This document shows positions 37,280-50,428 of a DNA stretch of 64,000 bases, piece after piece (position 1 is the stretch's first letter; each line of letters starts with the position of its first letter). Position numbers and translations under genes: made by a program. Source of the DNA: Lobosporangium transversale (lineage: Eukaryota; Mortierellomycota; Mortierellomycetes; Mortierellales; Mortierellaceae); the NCBI RefSeq assembly GCF_002105155.1, contig NW_019029017.1, positions 355,647-419,646 of the forward strand, written 5' to 3'. The notes below the pieces were generated by a model. It was not told the origin of the DNA, made no database searches, and saw only the letters and a list, made by a program, of their open reading frames with translations.

Positions 37280-37624
37280 CTAGGCTGAATGTTTCTTAGG
37301 GATGGCCTAGGACTTTTTTACGATGATATCGGATAAGGTAAATGAATTTTAATTTGTGGATGTCGTTGACTGCGGCGATCGGAGCAATATAAACGTGAGA
37401 AGGGGGAGTATAAAGATGTGGATACGTCCGAGTTGCAGTTGATGAGTTGCAGAATGTGAAAAGGTTAAAATGAGGAGTTGGGGTGATAAAGGAGTACGAC
37501 CCAAAAAAAAAAAAAAAAAAAAAGAATAAGGGCTTGATCCCGAAGTCACGCTGTCCTTGCACATGCTTTCGCGTGATATAAAATTATTAGTCTTAATTAA
37601 GATACACTTTTTATTTCATATGCA
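37280..37624. other. Intergenic region between Beclin-1 3' end and dynein IC start
   Basis: About 345 bases. The minus-strand sequence just upstream of the dynein IC start is pyrimidine-rich (GA-rich on the plus strand) and includes an A run at about 37501-37523. No gene is visible. Confidence 0.6.
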
Positions 37625-39696
37625 TTACTGGGCATGAGTGCTAGTGCTAGTTCTGGTATTGGTGCTATTGGCCTTCGCGACAGGCGATGATCTCCTTGAT
37701 ATTGGTAATGATGGAGCTGAGGGCGTATACTGTGTCATGTTAGAAGCAGCATTACTGGAAGCATATGCAAGGATCCACTACATTGTGTCACATACCCAAG
37801 AACCTGGTTAATTCAGACTTCTATGGCATTTTTTGACATCATTTTATAAAATATAGCTTACTTTGGTATTGGTGAGTGTATATTTCAAGGCACGGGTCCA
37901 TGTCTCGCCCTGACTGAACTGAAGCTTGATGGAAGCATCGCCAATACGGTCCTTGTTAATCCTTGTTAAGTATTCATTAGAAACAATATCGGTCAAACAA
38001 CTGAATGAAACCCCATCCAATATCATGTCAAGTACACACCCATACTGGAGACATACTTATAGGGGAGCTCTAGCTTCGGACCCTGCTGCTCCGCATAGTC
38101 TCCAAGTTGCTGTAGACAGTTCAGAAATGCCACCATTGCATTATCGAATCTTCTATTCAGGAACACCCGTCCTATTGCAAACTCTCCTGATCCATAAAGC
38201 TCGTAGCTTGCACGATCACCCTCAATCTTATCTATACGAGAAAATGATCCCAATGGCACAAGTCGATAGGTTTTGAAAGTAAAGTTGAGCTTGTTGGCAA
38301 TCGTATGGAGCATCAGTAGAGTTTGCCCCCAAGCAGCATTAATTTCGGGCCAGTCTACGGGCTGTGTTGGTAATCTTCCCAGTCTAAATCCGTTAATTGT
38401 GGCGAACTGTCCATCGTAACCTATACAAAATGTGTCATTATAGACATTCGTCTTATGCAACTTTTCAAGCTGCCTTGCATCATAGTCGTACTTGAGATTA
38501 ACACTGTCTCTTTCATTATGGAATGACTGGAGCGCAAGTTGGAGATCATTGCACTCTTGCCAATATCTATTACATAAATAAAGTCATTTGCCCAATTCTT
38601 AGCCTTACATGTAAAAAAAAAAAAAAAAAAAAAAAAGGCTAAATCCCACATACCTTTCTTCCTCCTTATCTAAAGCCAATGACTCCTGCTCCAACATAGC
38701 AATTTCATCGCGCACAGCCCTTTGCTGATCCTCAATATCACGTAGAGCCTGAATAGAGGCACTCTCATCCAATTGAATCTGCTTGATTTCATTTTCAAGT
38801 GCCTCCATTTCTCCGTCACTTGCCACGTTCGAATTGACAGTACGCAAGAAATCGATATAGCAATCGCGTTCTCGTGAGATATCTTGGAGCTGTTTCGCTA
38901 GTGAGTCTAGCAACATCTCTGTACACTCATTACACAAGGGATGGTCGATATCCGACTTTGCAGACATCAAATCAAAAAGCTTCCCTGTCGTGCGCAGTCG
39001 GTTGGCCTTACTTGCCCTGTCTGTCGTAGACAAAATTTCGAGCCCGTCGTTCGCTCCGTTGTTAGATGATTTAATTCGACTATTAGGCCCTCCTATGCTT
39101 GAGCTATAACCCTCATTCAACAACGAGTCATAGGCACCGCTCACATTACTGCCAGTATGCAATTTAATCCCTTGGCCGCCCACTGAAGAGTTAATAGATC
39201 CTCTGGAGTTATATGGTTGGTGGTTGAGATGCTGAAGATGAGACAAATCAGATGAGCTCCCTTTTGAAAGCATGATAAAAGATTCGGCTGCATCCACAGA
39301 CTGGTGAGATAAGGATGAGTCCTGGTTGCTGATCCTAGTGCTGGAAGGATGGACATTTGGTGGGATTGTACGAGTGAACATTGCTGAAGTCTCTCCCGAA
39401 GAGCCTCCCAGTTTCCGTTGCGTACCAGGAATAGTCTGTCGATCACCTGCCACAATAGAGCTATGTCCATGTTGGTCCGACAAGGGGCCTGAGCTTCCAC
39501 GCAATATTCAATGCACTCGATTAGCTCTTGTGAACATAGAACAGATGCAAAACAATGCTCAGATACATATAGTAGTTCCTGCGTTACCGAGCAGCAAGTC
39601 AAAAGCGGCTGAGTTAATGTCCTGCAGCGATTCATCAATTGTCAGTTGCTGGTTGCATTTTTGGCATACAAAGAGTCGAGCAGACGACGTAGACAT
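37625..39696 (-). CDS. ATG6: Beclin-1 / Atg6 (Vps30), PI3-kinase complex subunit
   Basis: Five exons: 39696-39588, 39488-38654, 38566-38057, 37961-37862 and 37777-37625; 568 residues. The N-terminus has the paired-cysteine motif FVCQKCNQQL. A Ser/Asn-rich linker leads to CNECTEMLLDSLAKQL, then a coiled coil. The conserved Atg6 domain follows: YNDTFCIGYDGQFATINGFR, WPEINAAWGQTLLMLHTIA and FTFKTYRLVPLGSFSRI. The splice between exons 3 and 4 must use the gtatgt donor after LPY and the aacaag acceptor, giving LPYKINKDRIGDASIKLQF, the conserved text. Exon 5 begins WILAYAS and adds a variable tail. The protein scaffolds Vps34 PI3-kinase complexes in autophagy and endosomal sorting. Confidence 0.94.
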
Positions 39697-39976
39697 GATG
39701 ATAAAGATAATAATTAACAAACTTTAATTCCTGAATTCTGTCAGAAATGTAGCGATGAGAAATAAAGACGAGAATGATGGGGGAAAGAACATGCATTGAT
39801 CGTGGTTCAAACTTTTTTTTGTTCATTTGGCACCTGACTAATTTCTAGATGTCGTCAAATGTGTTTTTATTTAGAAATCATATTGTACAGGTATAGGTTA
39901 TGACCAAGTTGAAAGATGGCCAAAAAAGGGTTGTCTTAATAGTAATCAGCTTTTTGAAAAGGCATGAATATAAACT

Positions 39977-41816
39977 TTAGAACTTGAACTCTTCAAATGC
40001 AGATCCGGCGAGGGCTGCTTGAATTTCGGCAGCATTCTGGGAATTGGGGAGCGCTGGGAAGCCATCTGCAGATACCTGGTTTGGTGCTGATGCAGAAGAG
40101 ACATTAGCGACTCCAGAAACTCCGGTGGTAGATACGGCTCCGGCGTTGGCATTGTTGTTATTGTTATTGCTGCCACCTTTGTTAATGATTTCAACATAGT
40201 TGCTAGGGAATAAGCCCATCTCACCATTTCGAAGACGTCCGCGCCACCAAAGAGACTCCTGACCCATAGGATCCTGTCGGCTCAAAATAGCGATAATGTC
40301 ACCACGTCGGAAGCCCAACTCTTGTTGTGGATTTGAGGGTGTGAAATCATACAACGCACGGGCAAAATCCAAACTCTGGGGGTTGACTGCTGCTGAGGTT
40401 GAAGTGAAAGCTTGTCCTTCTTGACCAGGTAGCATGCCCTGCTGCTGCTGTGGCTGTGGGCTCCTATTGGAAAGGGCACGAATCAGGCGGCCCATAAGAT
40501 ATGGCAAACCAAAAACGGCGAGCAAGAAAATGATAATCGGCCTCTTGGAATATCTTGGTTGAGCTTGGAACTCCTGAAAATTGCCCGCTGTCAATTCTTG
40601 AGTGTTGACTGGCTGCTTCTTACCGACAAGACGATACGCGAGACTCTTAGCCCATCGAAGAAGAGCAAAAATGCTCAAGACCTGTCCCAAATATCCACGC
40701 AGATGACCAAATTGCTCGGCCACACCTACCATGGCCATAAATGACGAATGCGTCGCCATAAATGTTGACTCGAGCATTTGAGCAAATCCTCCAAACGCAC
40801 CCACAACAGATTCAATCAATTGGAACGTCGGGGCAGTTCCTTGCTCCATGCGCTGCATGAGCGTCATCTCTTCTGGCCCCATAGGGCCATTCATACCATT
40901 CATACCATTCATACCGTTCATTCCCATGTTCATCCTGTTCATGCCATAGCCATAGCTTGAGCCATATCCACCATAGGACGAGCCGTATCCTCCAAGCGAT
41001 GAGCCATACATGCCACTACCGTACCGCGAATAGGGCGAGGAGTATGAAGAACCATAGTTAGAGCCATACCCCATGCCCATTCTGTTATAGGGCGAGGAAT
41101 AGCTTGAACCATAACTTGAGCCGTAGCCGGTCATTCCATAGCCAGTAGTTGCGTAACCAGTGCCGTAGTTGTTCATGCCTTAAAAAATTGAGCAGCAGTC
41201 AAAAAAAGAAGAGGCAAGTAATGAGAAGAGAGATGAGAAGAAGAGAGAAGAATTAGAGAATTGTGAGATATGATAGGTAAGAAGGAGGTAGAAACAAGAG
41301 CAAGATTAAGAAAAGTTGAGAATGAAAGTGAAAACAAGTAGGCAAAGCGATCAGTCTGGAAAAAAGTGGATATTCTGTGGGTGACTTCGGCTCCGGCTCA
41401 GATAATTCGCCGCAACAAAAAAAAAAAATTACAAAACCGCACTAGTGTAAAGTGGCAGTCAGTCAAGTAGACATGCCCCATTCACACTAACACAAAACTG
41501 GTCGTCATCAAATGACCAATGAAAGGTTTTCATTCCAATTTGTTACTAGTGCAAATCAAATCATTTATAAAAGCTGAATGACAACTGTCAAGCCTGCATT
41601 ATGGACTCGGACAATACCTGGTCTATATCCTGAAGTAGCCCCCATGGCGGTAGTGGTAGTTGGATTGCGGGCAGGCAAGGCTGGTGGACCGGAATCAAGA
41701 GAGGTAGTCGATGTAGTTGTAGCGGGAACTGAGGACGAGGCAGGCAGCGAAGGCAAGGGGGCGGAGGCTGCAGCAGGATTCGCCTGTCTAGCTCTTTCCC
41801 ATGGTTTTTCTGGCAT
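39977..41816 (-). CDS. PEX13: Peroxin Pex13, peroxisomal import docking protein
   Basis: Two exons, 41816-41618 and 41178-39977, separated by a 439-base intron; 466 residues. Pex13 sits in the peroxisomal membrane and, with Pex14, docks the Pex5 import receptor. The N-terminus starts MPEKPWERA, the KPWE motif of Pex13, then Pro/Ala/Ser-rich sequence. Exon 2 opens with a Tyr/Gly/Ser repeat region (YGSSYGSSYSSPY units) and GMN repeats. The conserved core FQLIESVVGAFGGFAQMLEST follows, with membrane-segment candidates at about IFALLRWAKSLAYRL and IIIFLLAVFGLPYLMG. The C-terminal SH3 domain reads ARALYDFTPSNPQQELGF, WWRGRL and GLFPSNYVEII. YG-rich tracts in Pex13 have been linked to a gel-like pore phase. 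Confidence 0.93.
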
Positions 41817-42729
41817 TGTCAGTAAAGGATTAGCACGCAGGTGGAAGAGAGTGAATAGAGAAGATATAGGTGCGTTTGATTATTGAAAGAGTGTGAACAG
41901 GTATGAAGTATGAACAAGTGTAAAAGAATGGGGTGGGAGTGAGGTGGGAATGGAATTAGGGCTTAGAAAAAGAAAATGAGGGGGTGTTTAAAAGTATAAA
42001 CGAGTTCTCTTTGATCAGGCAGAGGTGATGGTGATGGTGATGGAAATAAGGAGAGGGAGAGAGGAGCTTGAAAGAAAGAAAATAAAAAATCTGCTGTTCA
42101 GATATTGCAGCATCAGACCTTGACTCTGTTTGACGGAATTTCGTCGGGGAAGTATGGAGTGGCCGATTGGGTATCTTTCACATGGGAGAAAATCTCTCAC
42201 ATGACATGTCAGAAACATTTCCAGACTAGGATCGTTCCAAATTCAGTAATAAATCCTGTTAGTGATACAACCTGCATTTTGCTTCTTGATAGATAGCACC
42301 GACCTCAATACCATGCCCTAGACTTGTTTATCCTCGTTTCATTTGTTAATGAGTTTATTTTACCAGAGCCTAAAAAGTCATTGAAGCTTCAACGTTGGCC
42401 GCGTATTTCGGATTCTGCAATAATATCTTGAAGTTCTCCGTCAATAACAAATGCATGAGGATTCCTCATGTCTATGATGCCCCAAGGTGATGGTGGCAAT
42501 AATGCAACTAAGTATTGAACCACAAAAATAAAAGAGAAAACTAAATTAGAGATGGAAATTTCGTTGGTTGTGGCAATAAAGAGAATGCGTGCTTTCAAGA
42601 AGAAGCGCATGCAATATAGAAACGAGCAGCCGCAAAGCGACACGCTCTGTTCTTTTACGGCTACCCTCGGCTCTTCTTCTCTCCGGGGAATCCGCCTGAT
42701 GAAAGAGATGAGCATCCAAAGCCTTTGTG

Positions 42730-42993
42730 GACCAAATCAAAAGGTTTTATGGGATCTCTATATGATTGGCGATACCAATAAAGTGCAACTGGCCGCTATG
42801 GAGCGACAAACATCAGACAACCCTGTATGCCAATAAAGAAAAGCTGATATCTGGACTGTACAAACGTCTAGGAGGAATCTCATTGTTACCAGCGGGACGC
42901 TTTGTAATTATTGAATGGCCATCTCATCTAACGGCGACACGTCTACTTGTTGAAGGATATCGAGCAGCGGCGACTATTCTATATTGCAAGTAA
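42730..42993 (+). pseudogene. Coding-like relic, family not identified
   Basis: One plus-strand frame reads WPLWSDKHQTTLYANKEKL, then KRLGGISLLPAGRFVIIEW and RLLVEGYRAAATILYCK before a stop. It looks like real protein rather than chance, but an adjacent upstream frame with similar quality is out of register. I cannot name the family. A degraded transposase or retroelement is one possibility. Confidence 0.25.
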
Positions 42994-43942
42994 TCAACCC
43001 TTACCGCCTTAAATCTTTCTTCGCGCGCCCACCCTCGCTACAGCCCCATCAAGTGGCTACTCTTCCAGCGTCAAGGACTGAGTAAGAAGACGAAAGTTCT
43101 CCACAATCCATCGGTCCAATTTCAAACGATCTTTCAACAATATAAGCAATGTCATCGCAGTAAGATGAACAGCAGACAATGCAGAAATATGCCGCAAACG
43201 CCCGATAAAGTGCTTGTAATATATATATATATATACTGGTATATCATCGCAACTGTTGTCATGCGTTCGTAAGTACACGTTTAAGCACATCCACTGAACA
43301 TTAAGTTTCAATCTTTCATATCACCCCATACAATGAAAGGGATCTTTTAATCTTATTGTTACTGTGGCTCGCCTGTGCCTTAGACCTGTGTCGACTGAGG
43401 CCTTGCCACAGAAGTGTATCATAAGCGCCTGTATATCTTGAAGACATAACCGTTGAGTCTTCCCAGACAAATGTTAAGAGGCCAGTGCTACACTCTACAA
43501 CCTCACAGTCGTACTTGGTACCAATACGGAGACCATTTCTACCAGACTGAGGTGTTAGATATGTATCCACGCATACGATGTCATTACAGATTTGACTAAC
43601 TTGCGGACTACGTTCATATTGAGCTTCATGGCTATACAAACAACACAGAATAGGACAAAGCGCGCCTTGACGGCATGATGGCTCTATTCCTCCACAGCAG
43701 CGCTACCAGTCTTGGCTAATACCCTGTACAGTAGTGACAAACTATCTATAGCACTGATCGCCAAGCAATTGTTTTGGTTTAACAGTACCTATTTAATAAG
43801 CTTAATATGGCGTCAGTAGCAAAAGGAGCTGTTCATCCAGCGCGTCCTATATCCAGTCGAAAATATCGATCAGCATAGAGGATAACATACCAAACTGCCC
43901 TTACAGAGTTTGACGTCTACAACAAAGACTAGTAGAGGGAAG

Positions 43943-43997
43943 GATCTGTACCAACAATCTGATATTAGATCTGTACCAACAATCTGATATTAGATCT
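43943..43997. repeat. Perfect 25-bp tandem duplication
   Basis: The unit beginning GATCTGTACCAACAATCTGA and ending TATTA occurs twice head to tail (43943-43967 and 43968-43992), followed by GATCT, the start of a third copy. Perfect identity suggests a recent duplication. Confidence 0.9.
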
Positions 43998-44734
43998 TTT
44001 GTTTAATGCGTTCCAACTGTTCATCGTAGAGCTCAAGTGACGGCAACTAGAGATGACAGCGACGGAGACGAAGATCATAAAAAGGATGTTAAGATTGTCG
44101 AAGAGGACGGCGACGGAAGGGCTCATTTAGCTTTGGTGGCACGTTCCTCAACGAAGACGAAACAAGAGTATCACCACCCATCACGAGGGTCATATCGCAA
44201 CGGTTTATGTGCCAGTGGAGCACACGCTCACAGGTCCTTCGAGGATAACTCAATGCTGTGCCGACTTCTGTGTACCTTCGCCTCCAGATTAAGGTATAGA
44301 GCAATCTCTAATATAAAGTGCTATTGTTTCGGAGACACGCATGACAATATCGAACGACAGGGCTCAATGGTGTTTCTAAACTTGGGATATAGTTTAGAAC
44401 TGTCTGCCAACAATAGTTGCTTTGGTGTTGAGCTTGACCCAGCTGAAAGGAACACTATGGCAGTCATATTGATTGATCTAATCCCCTTAATCACACAGTA
44501 GAGTAAATGTTCAGCGTCCCAACCAAGAGTAAAGCTTTTATTTACTCTACGAGTCAGGATCATTGGAGCTTATTATTTTGTAATGCTGCCGAACTGGTCC
44601 AAGTGGGTTTGGCTTGACTTAGGAATCAGCAGTGATGCTTCATTCAAACATTGATTGCTATTTGATAGTTTTTTTAAGCGGATGAAAGTCAAAGGAACAC
44701 TTAGTCATACTCACAGCTCACTTGTAAGAAAAAA

Positions 44735-44766
<32 letters not shown>

Positions 44767-45976
44767 CGTTGTTAAATAATTATAACCCACTCTAGCAATT
44801 GTTATTAATATGTCAATTATCGAGTTCATCGTGTCGTACTTTGCTTTGTGCTTTCCGAGCCCATGTCCCTTTTATATAAATCCAAAATATATGCTGTTAT
44901 CCTTACTTTTTTTTTACTATGCTCTACTCGGCTCTGCTTTTGTTCTATTTTCTATTTATTATTGTTTCCTCTTCGAGCGTCTCTTGAAGGCTGCAGACAT
45001 CTTATTAAACACATTTGGTTCTCATCGCCCCCACTGAACACATTAACGCATCGACCACACATTTCTCTTTTAGTAAAGGAGAGGATCACAATTATTTTTC
45101 CTTCTTCCTTTTCTCTTGGCCATTACCATCTTTACTTCATCCTATCTCATTACAGTCCCCCTAGTGCTATTCTATCTTCATCTGTAATTTGTCTTTTATA
45201 TTACATCCACAGAAGCTCTAAGCTCAATCATTCTCCAATTTGCCTTCTAAGGCGCCGTCCGACTTCCATCCCTGTCCTAGCCTCCGATACATGCGAGTAG
45301 GCCATTCAACTTTGTTTGAATTTTGGTATGTTTCCAGAATTTGCTTGCTATCACACGCACACATTCTTCGATAGCTGCCTTTTTTTTTTTTTTTTTTTCT
45401 TAATGTCATGAGCCAAGTCCTGGCAGTGGATTTCATTGATATTGTTATTAGTCAAAAGATGGGTTTGGGCACTCTCATTTTTGGATATTGTTGCTAATAT
45501 CTTCCTTCCAATGGAAAAGCCATCACACTTTCCATAATGGAGCTTTTTCTTATTGCCATGTAAGACTGTAAACACGGGGTCTATTCATAATCAGTGTTTC
45601 CTCCTTGAAATATTGAAACGAGTACCAATGTGGCTCAAAATTATAGCTATAACCCTCTTTTTTTTATTTATTTTGTTCCGCGTACTTTTGTCATAGTATG
45701 CATGTTTGGACTCTCCTCCCTAAATCGGTTGTGAAATGCAATGCAATGTTTATACAGTTTTACGTTGCTGTCTGTTTTTCCTATTTATGACTTTTTGGTA
45801 GCTGAGCTTAAAAAAGTCTGGCTCTTTGGGTAAACAAAAGCTCAAGTATCCTGAAGCATATTTTCCTGGATCTATTAGTTGGTCCATGGTTTCCACCCTT
45901 TTTTTACAAACTACCCTCTCCTTTAGCCCTCTTGTCCTTTTATCCTTTTTGCAAAACTCACATGCTAACTCATTTA

Positions 45977-46039
45977 TTCATTCCTTCATTCCTTCATTCC
46001 TTCATTCCTTCATTCCTTCATTCCTTCATTCCTTCATTC
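45977..46039. repeat. 8-bp tandem repeat (TTCATTCC)n
   Basis: About eight head-to-tail copies of TTCATTCC lie in the pyrimidine-rich leader upstream of the kinase gene. The open frames of repeated SFIPSFLH type that cross it are created by the repeat. Confidence 0.9.
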
Positions 46040-46476
46040 ATCGTTTCCCTCTCATTTCCTTCTCATCTTCTATTCTGCAAAGCACTTTCTAATTTGGTGC
46101 AGACGAAACCTTAAAATAAAGGGTCTCAAAGAGTGTGTAACACAACACAACAACAGTCCAAAGATGATGGTCGTATTGTGAACCCTGAAGACAGCTTTGT
46201 GTTTATTACACTCCTTATTTTTATGCTTGCAGCTCGCTCACATCACAACTGTTGCCTTATTCTATGCTCTTCTACTCTAAATACTCACTTTTGTATATTT
46301 ATCTTTGCCTCTTCTCCATATGCATTCACTCTCGCGCTTACCTTTTGTCGTATTCAATCTTCGCAGACAACAGTCAGGACATAACCACAGTATATAGTAA
46401 TTAGCGGCAACATTACCCCCTCCTCCTTGTCACAACCCTTATCACATCTTTCTAAAAAAAAAAAAAAAAAAAAATC

Positions 46477-49400
46477 ATGGATATCTCACGCAAATGCTAT
46501 TGTAGTCTTCACACCGAGAGCAGTAATACCAGTGTTGATGACATGGACCATGCCTCGGCAACTGTTGCATCTTCGGCCGCTTCGCTGTGCGCTAAACTAC
46601 TTCTGAGTCAGGACCGGAATAATATCGGGTTTTTTCCGCCTCTATCAGGGGCCCATCCTCACCAAAGACGTGTTCAAGGAGACAATATCGATGTAGTATT
46701 CCAAGAGACGCGATCTGTGGCAGAGACAGATGAGAGTCCTTCACGAGGCACATTTATGGCGATGAACGTCGATATGTATGGTAACCAGCACTACGAGGCA
46801 GAGGGCTCTGTTGTGCTCGCTGTATGCAGCTCCATATTAGAAAGCTGCTCGCTCCAGGCAACTCCCGAGGTACATTCCTCCATTCAATATGACTTTCCCC
46901 TTTCCTCCGCCATATCTACCAACTGTATAAACAACGTGTTACTATCATCTCTTCCTTCCTCTTCCTCTCCAAAATACACTGTACAACATCACAACCATAA
47001 TCACTATTATCAAAAACACCTTCACCAACAATCACATCCACAGCATCCATACCTAGACGATTCCATGTCACTACACCAGACCTCTACCAGCTTAACCACT
47101 ATCCCTCTAGCGGTCGAGCCCACACTTCTCACGTCCTTGCCCACATGCGTCCGTGCACACATGGGCCGGGACGGGGATATACTTCCGCCTAGTGATAGCG
47201 AATCCTCAGAAGTTCAGCTGGAGACCTTTGCGGAAGGTGAATTATTGGAAGCGAAGGTATCAAATAATAAACGCTGGAATTCCATATCCTCACACCATTA
47301 TTCTACAACACACCTCTGTGGAACTGGCGCTCGCTGCTCCTCTTCAACTTTATTTGATGAAGCTCGCCCATTGTCAGGATATGGCTCATGGCCCAAGCCC
47401 GAAGGCTCTGACAGTCAGAAGCCCAATCTTGTCCTCACCCGTCCCATTTCAACGTTTGAGCCGCAACAAAATCAAATCTTCAATTCGTCCATGACAAGAC
47501 AGAGTCTTGCTATTGACGATTTGAAGTTTCAAAAACACTACAAGAATCACCAGAGCCAAGATCATGATGATTCTGCCCTCAGCTCTACTGACCAAACCCA
47601 GACCGCAGGAGATAGCTTCATTACCAACTTGTATACCAATATTTCTGCGTGGGATTCAACAACACAGCTGAAAGTACAGGCCTCGAGGCCTGTGCAATCT
47701 ACTCCACGAAGCAAAGATTGCCAAAGCTTTAAAGATTCACTGCCTTTTGCCATGTCTACTGCGCCCTTGACTCCGACACCCGTAGATTTGGACAAGTCAG
47801 CCAAGAATTTAATGATCTTTAATCAAATCCCACGTCAATGGCCATCCTCACAAGAAACGTTGCGCCTTAACATTGTGGCTAAGGCAAACAAGAAGTTTCC
47901 AGTAGGTCCTTTTTTTTTTTTTTTTTTTTTTTTTTTCATTCACCCAAGATCCTGCAAGTTTCCTCTGACGAGTTTAGGCAAGGCTTAAGAGTAGCAATTT
48001 GAGAGCAAGATATAGAAGCTGAAGAGGGGAGAACAGGGGAAAGACCAAAGAGCATTGATTCATGTTTAACCCACAAATAGTATTTTACCACATGATATGA
48101 ATGGAGAGGATCTATCCATTCTCTGTTTTTGATTATCGATACTGGAGGAAAAGGGAAATGAATCCTAGTGATGCTATTCCAGTAATAGAACGTCTATTAG
48201 TATCAGTCCATTTAGTCTTTCTCAGTCTGTTTTATTTCTGAGATGAAGAGAAAAAGCCCCTCGTGCTCATTATGCCCTCTCCCCTTGACTAAATACCTTT
48301 TGCCTCACTGGTGTTCGATGCGGGTTGCATGATAAGGAGACTAATTTGTTATGTCTTCCCCTGATACAATCTTTATTTTTATTTTTATTTTTTTATCTTT
48401 ACGGTTGCCAGGTTATCAGGAATCTTGATCCATCTACTGCAGAACGGATTGACCGCATTATCAGCAAAGAACGGCCACTGAGCAAAGCTGCAAAGGAGAG
48501 GGCAAGTATTTTATTTATATTCCTGACACACATTTCTCTCATCTTTATCATTTCTTTTTATTCATATCACGATCAATACCTAATCTCGTCTTGCATGGTT
48601 TTTTGATTATGTATCGTACAACAGCTTGTAGTGGAGCGGAAAGAGGCCGAAGCTGAGGCACGGGGCTTTTTTGATCCAGCACGCCGGTGGAAGGGTCGAG
48701 ATGTATATCCTCGACCCTCAAACTGGGTCTATTGTCGTCGAGTAAGCCTTTTTTTTTTTTTTTTTTTTTTTTTTTGATGTTTTTTATTCTTGCTCTGATC
48801 CTTGAAAACCTCGTGACTTCTGGTAGACAAAAAACAACTGGTTTGACAAGACAAAAATTTTAATGGATCAATACAAGTTGTATAAGAGACATGTTCTTGG
48901 CAAGGGTCACCATGCAGACGTATACAAGGGTTCTGATCTGTTAACAGGCCAAGATTTGGCCATCAAAGTAATCTATAAGACAGTGACGCGACGCCTAGGT
49001 TTTGTGAAAGAGGATCCTACGCAGCAGGCTAAAAACAGACGGCTGTTGAATGAGGCCTGGTTCATTGACTACTTGAAAGATGCAGTAAGTATCAGGTGTG
49101 TGTTTGCAATATGTCAGTCTGAATGGATTTGTCTTGAGTTATTTATTTATTTTAAATCGATATGATAGCCAGGTATCTGTAAGATGCTTCGCGTTGTCGA
49201 GACGGCAACAAAGTTCTATTTCGTGATGGAGCTTGCCCATTCAGACTTAAACTCATACTCAAATGGCACTAACATGCGTGAGGAAGAGATTCGTCATATT
49301 CTCAAACCCATTTTTGAGTGTCTCAAGCATGCTCATAGTCACAACGTCACTCATCGTGATATCAAGGTAAAGGCAGTTTGTGTTTACTTCTTGCTTTTCA

Positions 49401-49931
49401 ACAATAAAATATATAAATAAACGCTGATCCTAGAGTTTAATTAATCCGCATAGCCAGAGAATATCTTACTGCGAATAAGAAAAGAATGGCTTCAAAATAA
49501 TGATATCGCCACCCTCAGTTTAAACTCAAAGCCTAAAACCAAAGTCAACGGAAAACAAAAACCTACTACTCCTCAAGACCTTAGTAATGATATCCCACAC
49601 ATATTTAGTTCTAATGATGGATCTAGTATTCCAAGTAGCATGCTCGTTAATGGGAGCCCAAGCATGGATATAGAAAAAACATCAGATTCGACGGATTCTT
49701 CAACGTTGTATAACCAAAACCGCCGTTTTGACGCATTCTTAGCAGATTGGGGATTGGCCGTGGAGCATGATTGCAACAGTGGAAGAAAGCCTGTTGGAAC
49801 ACCATTGTATGCAGCACCAGAGGTCGTACGCAAAATGAAGAGAATTCGCCGCCGTGAATGGATCAACTACAGAGCCTGTGACATCTGGAGCTTGGGTGTG
49901 ACCATGTTTGTCATGTAGGTTGTACAAGAGG

Positions 49932-49965
<34 letters not shown>

Positions 49966-50190
49966 AACTCACATTCTCCTGCTTTCATTTTTTTAAAAAG
50001 TGCTACTGGAAATTACCCATATCATATCCATGACGCAATCGAAGCCCAGTCTCCACCGAACTGGGCTGCGCTCGAAGCATCCGGCATGTCGCAGGAGTAC
50101 ATTACGCTCACTCAACAGTTAATGAATCTGACAGCTGAGTTGCGACCTTCCGCCGCAGAGGCATGCAATGATCCATGGCTCCAGGGTTAA
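46477..50190 (+). CDS. Serine/threonine protein kinase-like protein with DWG motif and large insert
   Basis: Seven exons: 46477-47901, 48412-48501, 48625-48741, 48827-49084, 49169-49366, 49454-49914 and 50001-50190; 912 residues. Residues 1 to 475 are Ser/His/Gln-rich and look disordered. The C-terminal half is a kinase domain: VLGKGHHADVYKG loop, Lys591 in LAIKVI, catalytic loop HRDIKPENIL (692-701), then LADWGLA (Asp794, Trp795), GTPLYAAPE and DIWSLGVTMFVI. The catalytic residues are present, so activity is plausible. Two features are odd: DFG is DWG, as in CK2, and about 80 extra Ser/Lys-rich residues lie between HRDIKPEN and DWG. Intron 2 appears to use a GC donor (gcaagt at 48502). The N-terminal exon join is the least certain part. 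Target and pathway unknown. Confidence 0.82.
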
Positions 50191-50428
50191 AAAGTCTCTT
50201 TATATACCAGTCATACTCATTTACTCGCATTAATGATAATCTAGCATTGTACTTTTATTAAATATTTTAATTGGGGTGGTGTAAAAAATGCCATCCATCT
50301 ATTGTCTTAAACGTGGCGCGCAATCTTTATTCCGTAATAAATTCTATGCCGGTGCTCATAATATTGAGCTCCAAAGCCCTTAAAGTCTCTTTTAGACCCA
50401 GGCGCAGCTACTCTGAATAGCTACATTT

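Larger units (their letters stand above)
41817..46476. other. Long gene-poor stretch with coding-like relics, repeats and a pyrimidine-rich kinase leader
   Basis: No intact gene was recognised in about 4.7 kb. The left end (41820-42080) is GA-rich on the plus strand, that is, a pyrimidine-rich Pex13 leader. Between about 42540 and 44560 there are several protein-like frames on both strands that stop early and shift frame; they look like a decayed element or gene. A perfect 25-base tandem duplication lies at 43943-43997. From about 44830 to 46450 the plus strand is T/C-rich with T runs and an 8-base tandem repeat at 45977-46039, ending in an A run just before the kinase start. Confidence 0.55.

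Noticed and set aside
38003-38040. Very short intron in the Beclin gene after KYVSSMG
   Set aside because: Using the gtatgt donor right after LPY and the aacaag acceptor gives the conserved LPYKINKDRIGDAS text and a normal intron length.
45826-46114. ORFs with SFIPSFLH repeats
   Set aside because: They are translations of the TTCATTCC tandem repeat.
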